64,000 nt of DNA from Berghia stephanieae (lineage: Eukaryota; Mollusca; Gastropoda; Nudibranchia; Aeolidiidae), in contig CM067453.1 in assembly GCA_034508935.3 (NCBI GenBank), forward strand, positions 1,341,534 to 1,405,533. Reading direction: 5' to 3'. Under the pieces are notes generated by a model. It searched no databases, was not told the DNA's origin, and worked only from the letters and a program-made list of their open reading frames with translations. The stretch's first letter is position 1, and each line of letters starts with the position of its first letter. A program made the position numbers and the translations under genes. Shown here one piece after another: positions 23,421 to 44,799 of the stretch.

Positions 23421-23669
23421 GGGGAAAAAGCTCAATTTAGATCTATATTTAGACTAGAAAATAATTCCATCACTCTGACACCAAAATATCACTTACACAA
23501 GCTATACATCCAGTCGTCCAGAAAGACTGCCTTTACACTTCCAATCAGATCGGAACCAGCATTTTGACATCACAATTTTTATCCCTTTTATTAAGAAAGA
23601 AAAACAAGTTTTTCTAATGACCTCTGAATAATATATTATTTTTATTACACATTATAACCCAGAGAGACG

Positions 23670-33751
<10,082 letters not shown>

Positions 33752-33839
33752 TTGTTGAAATCAGAGAGTGGTATTCACTGTGAAGGAGGATGAACTTCTA
33801 CATTCTCTGGTTTGAAGAAAGAAAACTTTTAAAATCTAG

Positions 33840-33922
33840 AGTATTTATATAGTGCATTATCCACTAGTGCTCAAAGCTCTTTACAAGGTGTCCCTACCCA
33901 GCAGCAACACTTCACATGTATT
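33840..33922 (-). mobile_element. SINE family B tail, partial
   Basis: tagtgcattatccactagtg and ctcaaagctctttacaaggt match the reversed tail only. It starts about 90 bp after the aGPCR stop codon, so it probably lies in the 3' UTR. Confidence 0.6.
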
Positions 33923-33924
33923 GA

Positions 33925-35094
33925 ATCGAATTGAATAAATCATTTATTGTCGGTAAAAATTTATATGTATACACCTTTTGTTGAAATACACAAACTGGGA
34001 CAACAACAAAGGAATGTTGCAACTAATAATTTGAACAATAAAAATAATATATGTCTTATTAAAATTAGCTGTTAAAAATCAGTAAGCTATTATAGTAGTT
34101 TTAGGCTTTTCGCCGGTATAATAATTTTTACTGTAAATACTGTGAATCCATTTAATTAAATACTATATATTTTACATAAAAATTTACATGTCTTGAAGTG
34201 TTATTAAATATTAGGGCAAGAACAGAAAACAGATTTGAACAAGTCTAAGAAGCTGCCTCAAACCTATTGAAATCTGTCTCCGTTCTCATGTGCTCTGGCT
34301 GATTATTCCACGGTACCGCAGCGGCATACCGAAAAGACTGTTTACCGAAAGGTGTGTTTTGTTATTTGGGACATTAACAGTATTTTAGGAAGTAGTCCTT
34401 CAGAGCCATTAGGCACGTGGGGCTGGAGTTTATCCCGGTTTCTAAAGCGTGAAACGGAAAATACCAATTGCTTGCTACCCTTTGGATAGGACGCTAGTCT
34501 ATCGCAAAAATACTTTTCGCCAGATCTAACATTCACTTCTCGGTAGACAGGGGGGATCAGACAAAAATCTCGACTGCACCCGGGATCGATCTCGGTCCCT
34601 TTGCGTGTGAAGAGAGTGTTCTATCAACTGAGCTATCCGGACACCCATTAACAGTATTAGTGTGCCTAAAATGATTATTCTTTCTTTGAGAGTTATTCAA
34701 TTTTCGAGATATTTTGGGGATAATTTGTGAAGAACTTTGCACGTTTCTGTTGCCATAACTAGTATTCACCTGGTTTCAAGGGAGATAACTTTAGCCTTTA
34801 TTTAATAACTCTTCGTTTAGTCAATGTAGATAAATCTGAGAGCACGTTCTTGTATTTCTTTCCCATTTTTAGTATTTGCTCTTGAACAGAAGGGCAAAAT
34901 AAGTGGACAAAAGATAAAATTTGATCAAATAATCGTGTGGAAAATTGTTAATTTATTGAGTTTGGAGAGGTGTCCTCCTATTCTTTTTAATACGTTTAGT
35001 TGTTGAGAGGCCTCCTGCATATTTCCTTGATGTGAAAGTCAAATTTCAGTCGAAAGTCAAAATCAATTCCAAGTAACCTAACAGTGCCTTCACG

Positions 35095-35095
<1 letters not shown>
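33925..35095 (-). mobile_element. CR1-like LINE, 3' part, with nested SINE
   Basis: Minus-strand reading gives LLGIDFDFRLKFDFHIKEIC (34996-35090) and, further on, FGKQSFRYAAAVPWNNQPEH and TETDFNRFEAAS (34250-34360), typical of the thumb and C-terminus of CR1-like reverse transcriptases. The middle is degenerate, and a SINE with target duplication splits it at 34385-34645. The plus strand here offers an AATAAA at 33934 that could serve the upstream receptor gene. Confidence 0.7.
34372..34658 (-). mobile_element. SINE family E with 13-bp target duplication
   Basis: The minus strand reads gtgtccggatagctcagttg (box A), ggaccgagatcgatcccggg (box B) and a body with gactagcgtcctatccaaag and gaaaccgggataaactccag. 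The direct repeat cattaacagtatt flanks it (34372-34384 and 34646-34658). The body resembles a conserved central domain seen in marine invertebrate SINEs, recalled from memory. Confidence 0.75.

Positions 35096-35161
<66 letters not shown>
35096..35161. repeat. (TA)n microsatellite
   Basis: About 33 TA units, directly left of the Penelope-like fragment. Confidence 0.95.
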
Positions 35162-35162
<1 letters not shown>

Positions 35163-35164
35163 CA

Positions 35165-35885
35165 TTGGACAGCAGTTCCTGAAGTGTCCAAGAAATCACC
35201 AGCTATATAAAATTATCAACAGGAATACCATAAAAATAAGCTACTTGTGCATGCGCAACATAGAACAAATAATTTCAAGCCACAACAAAAAAATATTAAT
35301 AAACCACCGACAAGAGCAAAACCCACCCCCAGAAAATGCAACTGCAGAATTAAGGAACATTGCCCGCTAAACAAACAATCTTTAGAATCAAGTTTAATTT
35401 ACCAAGCCACAGTCACAGAAACTAAAACAAACAAGCAAGAAAAATATGTAGGACTAACGGAAAATAATTTCAAAACAAGATACAACCTCCACACCTCAAC
35501 ATTTAGAGACGCTCACAAAAAAAAACATCCACACAACTCAGCGAACATATTTGGAAATTAAAAGACAACAAACTAGACCACAACATGTCATGGAAAATTA
35601 CATCTATAGCAACAGGATACACACCAACATCAAAACAATGTAGCTTATTCCTGGAAGAGAAATATACTCTAATCAAACACCCTCATGAAGCCACACTCAA
35701 CACAAAAAATGAGATGTACAATACGTGTCCACATCTCCGGAAGTACTTAATAATCAACTACAAACCGGAACCACTTCAACAAACAACAACAGACAACAAA
35801 CCAAACTCATGTAACACACAGTCCTGACGATGGCTGATTAGGCCTGAAACATCGATGTAGTCTGACTCCAACATTGTGGTAAATA
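35165..35885 (+). mobile_element. Penelope-like element, GIY-YIG endonuclease part
   Basis: The frames at 35247-35561 and 35585-35827 encode a Cys finger ([16 protein letters not shown]) followed by LIYQATVTETKTNKQEKYVG and GLTENNFKTRYNLHTSTF, then LEEKYTLIKHPHEATLNTKN and a CPHLRKYLIINYKPE end. This is the linker and GIY-YIG endonuclease of Penelope-like elements. A frame change falls between the two parts, and the reverse transcriptase is missing. The end ctgacgatggctgattaggc is typical of the family. TA tracts lie on both sides. Confidence 0.75.

Positions 35886-35888
<3 letters not shown>

Positions 35889-35952
<64 letters not shown>
35889..35952. repeat. (TA)n microsatellite
   Basis: TA tract directly right of the Penelope-like fragment and left of the RTE LINE. 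Confidence 0.95.
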
Positions 35953-35954
<2 letters not shown>

Positions 35955-36017
35955 CCTTTCCGTAAAACTCAAACCGTTACAGAAACGCAGACGGACAAAC
36001 CAAATCCTTTTTTTAGT

Positions 36018-38770
36018 TTGGGCGACCAAAGAGTTTCTGGAATGACAGAATTTATGAATTACAACAGACAAAGCCGAAAGGACTCTGCTGATCCGATGAC
36101 GTCTTCGCCAAACAAGCAGCTTCGAATTGCGTCGTGGAACGTTCACACCATGCATGAAGCAGGAAAAAGCTCTCAAATTGTGACCGAGATGAGAAGATAC
36201 AGGCTGCATATACTTGGAGTAAGCGAAACCCACTGGATACAATCCGGACAGAAACACCTCAAGTCTGGGGAGAAGATTTTATATTCATGGAGAGGGGACG
36301 GGATTCATACACAGGGAGTAAGAATAATTTTAACCAAGTTTGCCCAGAAGTCACTGAGAGGATGGGAACAACACGGAGAAAGGATCATCATGGCGTCCTT
36401 TACAACATGGAGTAAGAAGATCAACATGAACATTGTACAGATCTATGCCCCAACAAATTACGCAACAGATTAGGACAAAGATACATTCTATAGTCTGCTA
36501 CAACAAGTCATTGACAAGTTACCAAGGAAAGACATCAACATATTGATGGGAGATGCTAATGATAAAGTAGGACAGGATAACGTAGATATTGAAGGTATCA
36601 TGGGACATCATGGCATGGGAGAAATAAACGACAATGGTGAGAGATTTGCAAATTTCTGTGCATTCAACAATTTGGTGATTGGAAGATCGGTGTTCCCCAA
36701 TAAGAGGATCCACAAAGCAACTTAAGTCTCACCAGATGGTGTGACAGAGAATCAGATTGATCATTTTTGTATCTCTCGAAGATTCAGGCGTTCATTGGAA
36801 GATGTGACAGTACGGAGAGGGGCAGATGTTGGGTCAGACCACCACCTGCTATTGGCAAAGCCTAAGCTCCGACTCAGAAAACATGGGACCAGATCACATA
36901 CAAGAAGAAAATTTGAGGTGAATGGACTAGATGGAGAAAAGAATGGTGAATTCAAACTACAATTGAATAATAGATTCCAACCTCTTACTGAGCTCGAGGA
37001 GGACATAGATGTAGAGTCACATCGGGCAAAGATCAAGAAAGTCTACATAACAACATGCCACGAGGTATTAGGTGTAAAGAAATTGGAACATATAGAATGG
37101 ATAAGGCCATCACCTTGAACCTTATTGAAGAGAGGAGGGCAAGGAAGGAACACGTGAATGCAAGCCGTACAAGGGCTTCAAGACTGGATGCACAAGAGCA
37201 GTATCGAGCCATAGCTAAGGAAGTCAAAAAGATCTGTGAAGAAAGACAAGGAAGCATTCATGAACAGACTTGCAGAGAAAGCAGAAGCAGCAGCGACAGG
37301 AGGACACATGAGGATCATTTATCAAACTACCAAGACACTTGCTGGCAAATATGGGAAAGCAGAGGTACCAGTCAAAGACAAAGATGGGAAAACTATTTTT
37401 GGAAAAGAGACTCAATCTGAACGATGGAGGGAACATTTCAACTGCCTTCTGAACAGACCACCACCAGACAACCAGCTGGAAATTTTGCCTGCAAGAAATG
37501 GGCTACCAATTAGCTGTGATCCACCATCGATAGCAGAGATTGTGGGTGCCATTAATAAGATGAAAAGGGGGAAAGCTGCTGGACCAGACCAGATTCCACC
37601 GGGGGCTCTAAAAGTTGATGCTGAAAGAAATGCTGAGGCCCTGCACCCACTATTTGAGAGAATCTGGAATGACGGGATATTCCCAAAGGATTGGAAGGAA
37701 TGACATTTTATCAAGCTTCCAAAGAAAGGGGACCTCAGTAATTGTAATAAGTATCGAGGAATCACTCTTTTCTCTATTCCAGGAAAGGTTTTCAACCGTA
37801 TTATTCTAGAGAGAATTAAGAATGCAACAGATGCTAAACTGCGGGACGAGCACGTAGGTTTTCGAACAAATCCTTCAACCGCCGATAAGATTGCCTCTCT
37901 GCGAGTCATAGTGGAACAGTCTATAGAATGGGACTCTCCTCTTATTGTCAACTTTCTGGATTACGAGAAGGCTTTCGACAGTATTGACAGAGCAACATTG
38001 TGGAAAATTCTGACAAATTATGGACTCCCATTTAGAAAATGCATGAAGGGTTGCACATAAAGATCAGCTTACTGACAGCTTTGAAATTAAGACTGGTGTC
38101 AAGCAGGGATGCTTGCTCTCACCATTCCTGTTCATCCTTGCCATTGATTGGCTAATGAAGGAAACCTCCAAAGGGCTAAGAAATGGGATACAGTGGACCC
38201 CCAGGACACAGTTGAATGATTTGGATTGTGCAGATGATCTGGCTCTTTTATCCCCTACACAGGACAAGATGCAAGCAAAAACCACAATTATAAACAGTCT
38301 CTCGGAATCAATTGGTCTAAAAATTCACCCTGCAAAGTCAAAGGTCTTGAGGATAGGTACGTATCAAAGGGAGCAGATCAAAGTAAAAGATCAGGAACTT
38401 GAAGATATAGACACTTTCTGCTATCTCGGAAGTATAATTGACAAGGACGGAGGCACGGAAGCAAAGATGCACGGATAGAAAGGCACTCAAACGTGAAGTC
38501 TGTCCTACTGTATGGATGTGAAACTTGGAACGCATCACAGGCATGTATAAGAAGGGTACAGATTTTCGTAAACCAGTGCATGCGCAAGCTACTCAGAATA
38601 AAATGGATGGATAGAATTAAAAATGAAGAAGTATGGAAAAGAACAGAGCAGAAACCAGTGGGAGTGGAAATAGGAAGAAGACGATGGAGGTGGATTGGGC
38701 ACACGCTCAGAAAAAAAATAGACTTTCAGCAAATCATAATTTTTGACTTAGACTTAGACTTAGACCTTAA
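36018..38770 (+). mobile_element. Near full-length RTE-clade LINE, decayed
   Basis: An APE-type endonuclease comes first: LRIASWNVHTMHEAGKSSQI, ILGVSETHWIQSGQ, VQIYAPTNYATD, ILMGDANDKVGQD, GSDHHLLLAKPKLRLRK. The reverse transcriptase follows: GKAAGPDQIPPGALKV, KYRGITLFSIPGKVFNRIIL, FLDYEKAFDSIDRATLWKIL (motif A), CADDLALLSPTQDKMQ (motif C), [20 protein letters not shown], and a C-terminus [16 protein letters not shown] with [13 protein letters not shown]. Stops at about 36471 and 36723 and several frame changes in the RT show it is dead. The 3' end has gacttagacttagacc hexamers. Confidence 0.85.
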
Positions 38771-38774
38771 TTTA

Positions 38775-39890
38775 TCACGTGATTGATTATTATAGAAAGG
38801 GAATTCCTTAGTGACGAGTGCAAAAGTTTGTCACTTCATTGTCGAAATTTTTGTGTCCGATTCGCACCCTATTTATGATGCAGTTGGTTTTAAAAAAGTT
38901 AGTACCATTTAGAATTATTGATTTATGTCGATTTCTTTTCATCACAGACCTATGTATGTAATGCATTATGTATGAATATCTTTGGGGTCCCGTAACAACC
39001 TCCAATTGTCCAGTGTCAGTCGAGTACACGATGACTTCGGCCTCCGTTGTCTGTTCGCACAGAGATGCGTCCCTCGAGAAAGCAATGAACGAATTTTCTC
39101 AGCTAACGCTTGCATTAGATTGTTTTCCCTGTGTTATTTATAAAAGAGGATATGTTTTTGTGAATAAATATATTTAATATTGAGGGAAAGTTGTCTTTGA
39201 AACTTTATACGGGCCGTCCGCTGAGCTAACTATCTAGAAAAAAATGACCCAGATTTTTTTTCATAATTAGATTCAAATGACCCGAACTATGCTAGAATTC
39301 ACCCTTAGGCTTGTCATGCGCATTCAATTTGTTTACACATTGCTTAGCAGCAGACTCAAGTTGTCTATGTCCAGGGAAACTCAGATTGTGATCCCTCTGC
39401 TCGTTTTGGGCTGTCGGTCAACGCAATATTTTTGAGTATCAAAGCAATGCAATGAGAATGAGGTGTGAAAAGTTTTCAATCTCATTCACGTTGGGAAATA
39501 AAATGAATAAATAAAATCTCCACCGAAGTGGGTGGGTTTAGGAATCGCTCACGGTAGACTACTTGATTTAAACCTATTTTACGAAGTTAACTATTAATCA
39601 TCCATGTTGAATCAAAGTGCTGAAAGAGAAAGATTGAAGCTTTTTTATACCCGACACGACGTCACAAACACACACACACACACACACACCCCACACAGAG
39701 GCAGAAACAACACACCACAGGGACTCACAATGCTTCACGGACATAAAACTGTTCACAACAACACGGCTGGGAAAAACAGCAATCCAGAACACACAACAAA
39801 TTATAATACGTTACCTCCAGAGGAGAGCCAATTCGAGTTTCTCTATCTATTTCTTCCCTCTTATATACTATTTCTACAACACCTACTACT
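38775..39890. other. Unassigned sequence
   Basis: A short CA run sits at 39667-39690. Small open frames (for example 38968-39177) show no recognisable domain. No repeat family is identified. Confidence 0.4.
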
Positions 39891-39896
39891 ACTACT

Positions 39897-40183
39897 GTGC
39901 GGATATGTGGTCTTGTGGTATGACACTCGCTTTCGGATCGGAAGTTCCTGGGTTCGAGCCTCGCTCGGCACATAGTTGAGTCCTTGGAAAAGGCTCTTTA
40001 TCTCACCGTACTCAAGTGTAAAATGAGTACCTGGCCGTTAAAAGCGTTGTCTCTGCCCAATAAAATTATAATATCGCCTAACATGCGTCAATTCCCGTCC
40101 TACATGTTAAGTGTTGCTGTTGGCCAGTAAAGCGCTTTAGCACCTTTAGTGGATATTGCGCTATACAAAAGCTCAATTTTATT
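39897..40183 (+). mobile_element. SINE family B copy
   Basis: Head atgtggtcttgtggtatgac, box B ttcctgggttcgagcctcgc, ctcaagtgtaaaatgagtac, tcgcctaacatgcgtcaatt and tail gtggatattgcgctatacaa. Confidence 0.85.
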
Positions 40184-40525
40184 TCACTACCAATGCTATC
40201 ACCACTACCATAATATAGCCACTGCTACTACCACTAATGGGTTGTTTGTTTCAGCGGCACAGTGTCTCGTCTTGTCACAAAGGTCAAGCAATGCTAAGTG
40301 TGATCAATGGTTGGATAGGTGATAGTGCTATTGAAGAATATTGCTCCCGACGTTACACACATTACCCCTCAATTCACTGTGAATGGCTACCGACTTCAGG
40401 CAGACAAATTTTGTAAGAATTTTAGTGCTTAAAGGAAGTCAAACACTCGATCGGTACTGTATGCAAAGGGTATATGGTTCCAAACAGCCTATTGGAGTCT
40501 CACCCACCATCTGTATCTGAGGGCC

Positions 40526-40526
<1 letters not shown>

Positions 40527-40592
<66 letters not shown>
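40527..40592. repeat. (TA)n microsatellite
   Basis: About 33 TA units. Confidence 0.95.
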
Positions 40593-40594
<2 letters not shown>

Positions 40595-40599
40595 CTTGT

Positions 40600-42075
40600 C
40601 AAATCAAAAAAAAATTATTAGAAAAAACACAATGCAAGTTTATACATATCGCTTTTATTGTCATTTCATTTATAATGCACATGCTGATAATCACAAAATC
40701 TATAGATTAGATGTATCTCCACTACAGGTATGTTTGTATTCTCATCCTGTGAAGAGAAGTGGGGGAAAGGAAAATTGATACTTATCACTGAAACTGTATG
40801 GTCCCATTTTTAAAAGTGTGATTAAATGCCTCCAGAAAAGCTTCTTTCTTTTATCAATTTGTTAAAAAAATTAATGAACCTATTTTCTCTGCTCTATAGC
40901 TGATTCAGATAATTTTTAAATGAAATAAAGGAAAACTATGCATTCAGAATCAATTAATTAGAAATTTTATATCAACTTAACATGCAAGTTGAAATCAAGA
41001 TAATTTGCAATTAACTTGATTTATACTGCCAGAAACATGTTGCAAACTATCAAACTGATATAATCTGAAGGAATTATATGTATCTACAATTATACCTATT
41101 TTTCTTGAGATATATACCTTGAATATCCGTTACATAAACGTTGAGCCTAACAGTCTCAATTCATGTTAAAAGCTGCCAGTTGCTCTTCTTCTCATTTCCG
41201 TCCTTCAGTCTGCTTTCTGTGCAGTCTCCATGACACATGTTAGATTTGGTTTCTGTAATTAATTTTTTAAAATCAAAAAGTTTTTTTTACTGTATAAAGT
41301 AATTTTTCATATTTTAAAAACAAAAACAAAAAAAAAACATATTACATTTAGTGAAATATGTGCAATGAATGGTAGATTATATTATATTTTCAATAGCAAC
41401 TGCAACATTACATTGGTCAAAAGACCAATCTATCAAATTATAGGTACTGATATTACAAATCAGCTACAATTAGAGTTTTATCAGCACTCTTATCCTGCCT
41501 ATTGATTAAATGTGAACAAGAAAAAAAAGAATAAAATATATCTAATATAGAAAATGTTGGCAAGTTAAAGGGTATATACTGTAACAAAATATATTATTGC
41601 AAAATTTCTTCATATGCAAAACCAAAAAAGCAAGTTTTTGGCATATTTTCTTCACTTCGCTATGTAAAAGTATATGATAAGCACACTGGAAATATGAATC
41701 TATTGTAAAAAGAGTCAGAAGCCAATACCAATGACATGGAGTGATAGCTGTCTTAATTTAGATCATTTAAGGATCTTCATAATAAGGCTTTTAACTTGTA
41801 CTAGCATTAGAAAAAAGTTAAATAGAATCTTTAAAAATAACGGCAAGATTTTAAAATTTGAAAACGCTTGAAAGCAAAATAAGGTTCTGTTCTCTCTGCT
41901 TAATCGCCACCCTCAAGATTCTAGACTATGGATCAATAGGTTAGGCCAATACAGCTGAGAGATTGTATAAATACTATAGAATATTTTTTTTAAATATTGA
42001 GAAATTCTATAAGATACAGTAAAGTTGAAAGCTATTTTAATAATCTTGAGGGTAAGGCTCAATGATAATAAGAAC
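40600..42075. other. AT-rich stretch without recognised genes
   Basis: Nearly 1.5 kb of AT-rich sequence with only short open frames, no splice-bounded coding signal and no known repeat. It could be intron, UTR or intergenic DNA. Confidence 0.5.
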
Positions 42076-42079
42076 AAAT

Positions 42080-42218
<139 letters not shown>

Positions 42219-42534
42219 ATTTTCGTGAATATTTATTGGTTAGTTGCCAGAATGTGGGCAGGGCAATACTTCCAGGACTGCACACCAATATCTCAAGAAA
42301 TGCAGAGGCTCACGATTGTTATGTTATTTAAATCTGAAAAAAAAAATTATTCAGTTGGAATAATTATGGCATTCCACAGCGTTTTCTCTTGGTTAGAAAC
42401 ATAGAAAGCAATATCATCTCACATTCAGTTTATTCATATGGAGCTAACAACGAACAAGAGGTATAATTACCACATTTCATTGTTATTTTCAATGGATTTA
42501 TTTAACTCCTGGTATTGAATGAAAATTTGAAACG

Positions 42535-42840
42535 ACGGGGACCTACACTCCTCTAAGCTTGGTGAGAAGTTGCCAGGCTTTGATACCAGTAAGAGGAGAC
42601 ACTGGGTAGCTGCGAATCGGCTTCGGTCGAGGATCTGCCTAACGGCAAGTGCGTTACATCAGTGGGGTCTAACTTCCTGTCCAATATCTCCACGCTGTGG
42701 GCAAGAACCCGAAACGGCAGAGCATTTAGTCGAAAGGTGTGTTGTGACGATGCTACCAGGCGGGTTCGCGACGGTGCACGAATGCGGACCGGACTTTGCT
42801 GATTGGGTCGATCGTCATAACATAATAGTGTGAACCATAA
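42535..42840 (+). mobile_element. LINE 3'-end fragment with C-terminal zinc knuckle
   Basis: Reads KRRHWVAANRLRSRICLTAS and LTSCPISPRCGQEPETAEHL followed by VERC. This is the C-terminal motif (RLR-x-R ... C-x-CG ... T-x2-H-x4-C) of several LINE polymerases. A sister fragment lies at 52500-52870, sharing gagaagttgccaggct. Confidence 0.65.
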
Positions 42841-42852
42841 GAAGCAGCAGGT

Positions 42853-43014
42853 ATCGACGTATACATATATGCAGGTCTGACATAAGAATGCTATTATAGG
42901 CCTAGTTTAATATTTTTGTTATGGGCAAAATTTTGTGTCATTAAAAAAAAGCCATTACAACAATGAGCCAATAGTGAATTGGATTATCAGACCTGCAAAT
43001 AAGTGCACGTCGGT
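42853..43014. mobile_element. MITE family T copy
   Basis: About 160 bp with inverted ends: cgacgtatacatatatgcag on the left and, reversed, cgacgtgcacttatttgcag on the right, each followed by gtctga. Confidence 0.75.
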
Positions 43015-43019
43015 AGGTA

Positions 43020-43813
43020 TCTAGAGACCTAAAGGTTGTTCCAAACTCGGAACATATTGCAAGGACAAGGAGAGAGTGAATAATACGACTAGGCTAGACT
43101 TTTGCCAGTTGAAAGTGGTGAAAGCCACGCACTACGACAGATGGGATTTCTTTTATTTTACTTATTGATTTTTTAATTTTTTTTATTTTTGCTTCTGTTG
43201 ACATTCCAACCTACTAATGGGGGTTCTGCTTTTTCTTTTCTTTCCTTTTTTTTTGGGGGGGGGAGTTAAATTATGATTGAATTGATACACCACACGTTCT
43301 AGATTGTAAAGCTGTTACCCACAACACGACAATTTAAAAATATTATCCACCTATTATTATGAAAAGTGTGTTTTCTCAAACAGTATCAGAATCAGTCACT
43401 GCTTGAACATGAAGCAGACATGAGCGAAGGAGACGTCAACTTTGTAAGTGAGAATCTCGGTGAGTGGAGCTGTCTACTAGTGACTGACAATGCGAAGTGA
43501 ACCGTACATCTACAAAGCATTCTAGAATTATGCGAGTGAAACATCCAAAGTTAAAGACCGGAAAGCTACTACGTGTTAACATTGAACTAAATATTTACCT
43601 TCTCTTAAAGTAATCGATGCAGATTACAAACTCAAACACTGAAAAAGAAACGGTACCTTTGAATTATTTGGCCTCCGGTTCATTGCTGCTGATTAGGAAC
43701 GTTAGAAGCCGGACAACGTTGCGCCCACAATAGATCTTCCGTCTTTGTTGTTTAAATTATAGATAATACACTTTCAGTTAAAACAAACATGTGTAAATAA
43801 AATTTTAATGTAG
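43020..43813. other. Unassigned sequence left of the Ty3/gypsy element
   Basis: A T- and G-rich run lies at 43225-43265. No gene or repeat family recognised. Confidence 0.4.
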
Positions 43814-43987
43814 TGTGGCGATCTCCCTTTCCTACGTACTACGAAGACGTACCACATACTGCTGACTGCAAGACTACTCTACACGCCAGATCAGACAAAA
43901 CGTAAACACGAGAGAACACATTAAATTTATAAACTTCACTACACATTGCTTTCATTGTTTGTTGTTTCCAGTAAAGTAGATGCTTCA
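43814..43987 (+). repeat. 5' LTR of the Ty3/gypsy element
   Basis: 174 bp, starting tgtggcgatctccctttcct and ending gtagatgcttca. Partner at 47954-48127. Confidence 0.9.
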
Positions 43988-44083
43988 TTGGTGACCCGGA
44001 CTTAAAACAACTTAAGAGATAGGTATATAATATTATTATTATTTACCAGTTCAACTCTTCACAAGAACATAATAATAATAAAC

Positions 44084-44770
44084 ATGTCTATCGACGCCGT
44101 AGCATTGAATTTGCCCACATTCTGGACCACTTGTCCTTCAGCGTGGTTTGCACAAAGCGAGGCACAATTTGCTTTACGCGATATAGCAAGCGATGAAACA
44201 AAGTACTACTATGTAGTGGCTGCCTTAGACTCAGACACAGCAACTAGAGCCCTTGCTATTCTATCATCACCACCCAAGGAAGGTAAATATGAAATACTGA
44301 AAAACTTCCTGCTGTCTGCGTTCGGTCTTTCGGAAACAGAGAGAGCGGAATCTCTACTCAACATGAATGGTTTGGGCAACTTAAAGCCATCTGAGTTAAT
44401 GGACAGGATGTTAGTGCTCCTCGGCAAACACACGCCCTGTCTGCTCTTCAGACAGTTATTCTTAAGACAACTTCCAGCAAACATCAGACTTCCATTAGCA
44501 AAGTCGTCCAACCTGGATGATTACAGGGCACTTGCCAGAGAAGCTGACAATTTTTTCTACGCTGCTCACTCAAACTCTAACTCCTTTTCAATTTCTCATA
44601 CTACTTGTGAAGTTGACACACCAACCATGACCAGTGAAATAGATTCCCTCTGCTGGTACCATCAACGGTTTGGTTCAAATGCCCGTCGATGTGCACAAAC
44701 ATGCAAACTCTTCAATTCATTCAAGAAAAACAAGAAGAACCAGGGAAACGCCAAGCCGGGTCAACAGTAA
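44084..44770 (+). mobile_element. gag region of the Ty3/gypsy element
   Basis: Capsid-type gag with WFAQSEAQFALRDIASDETK, a YEILKNFLLSAFGLSETERA stretch and LKPSELMDRMLVLLG, as in many animal gypsy elements. It ends in a basic tail with a Cys/His stretch ([14 protein letters not shown]). Fossil element part. Confidence 0.8.
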
Positions 44771-44799
44771 ATTCTGCTGTCGACCCGGATTCTTACTCA

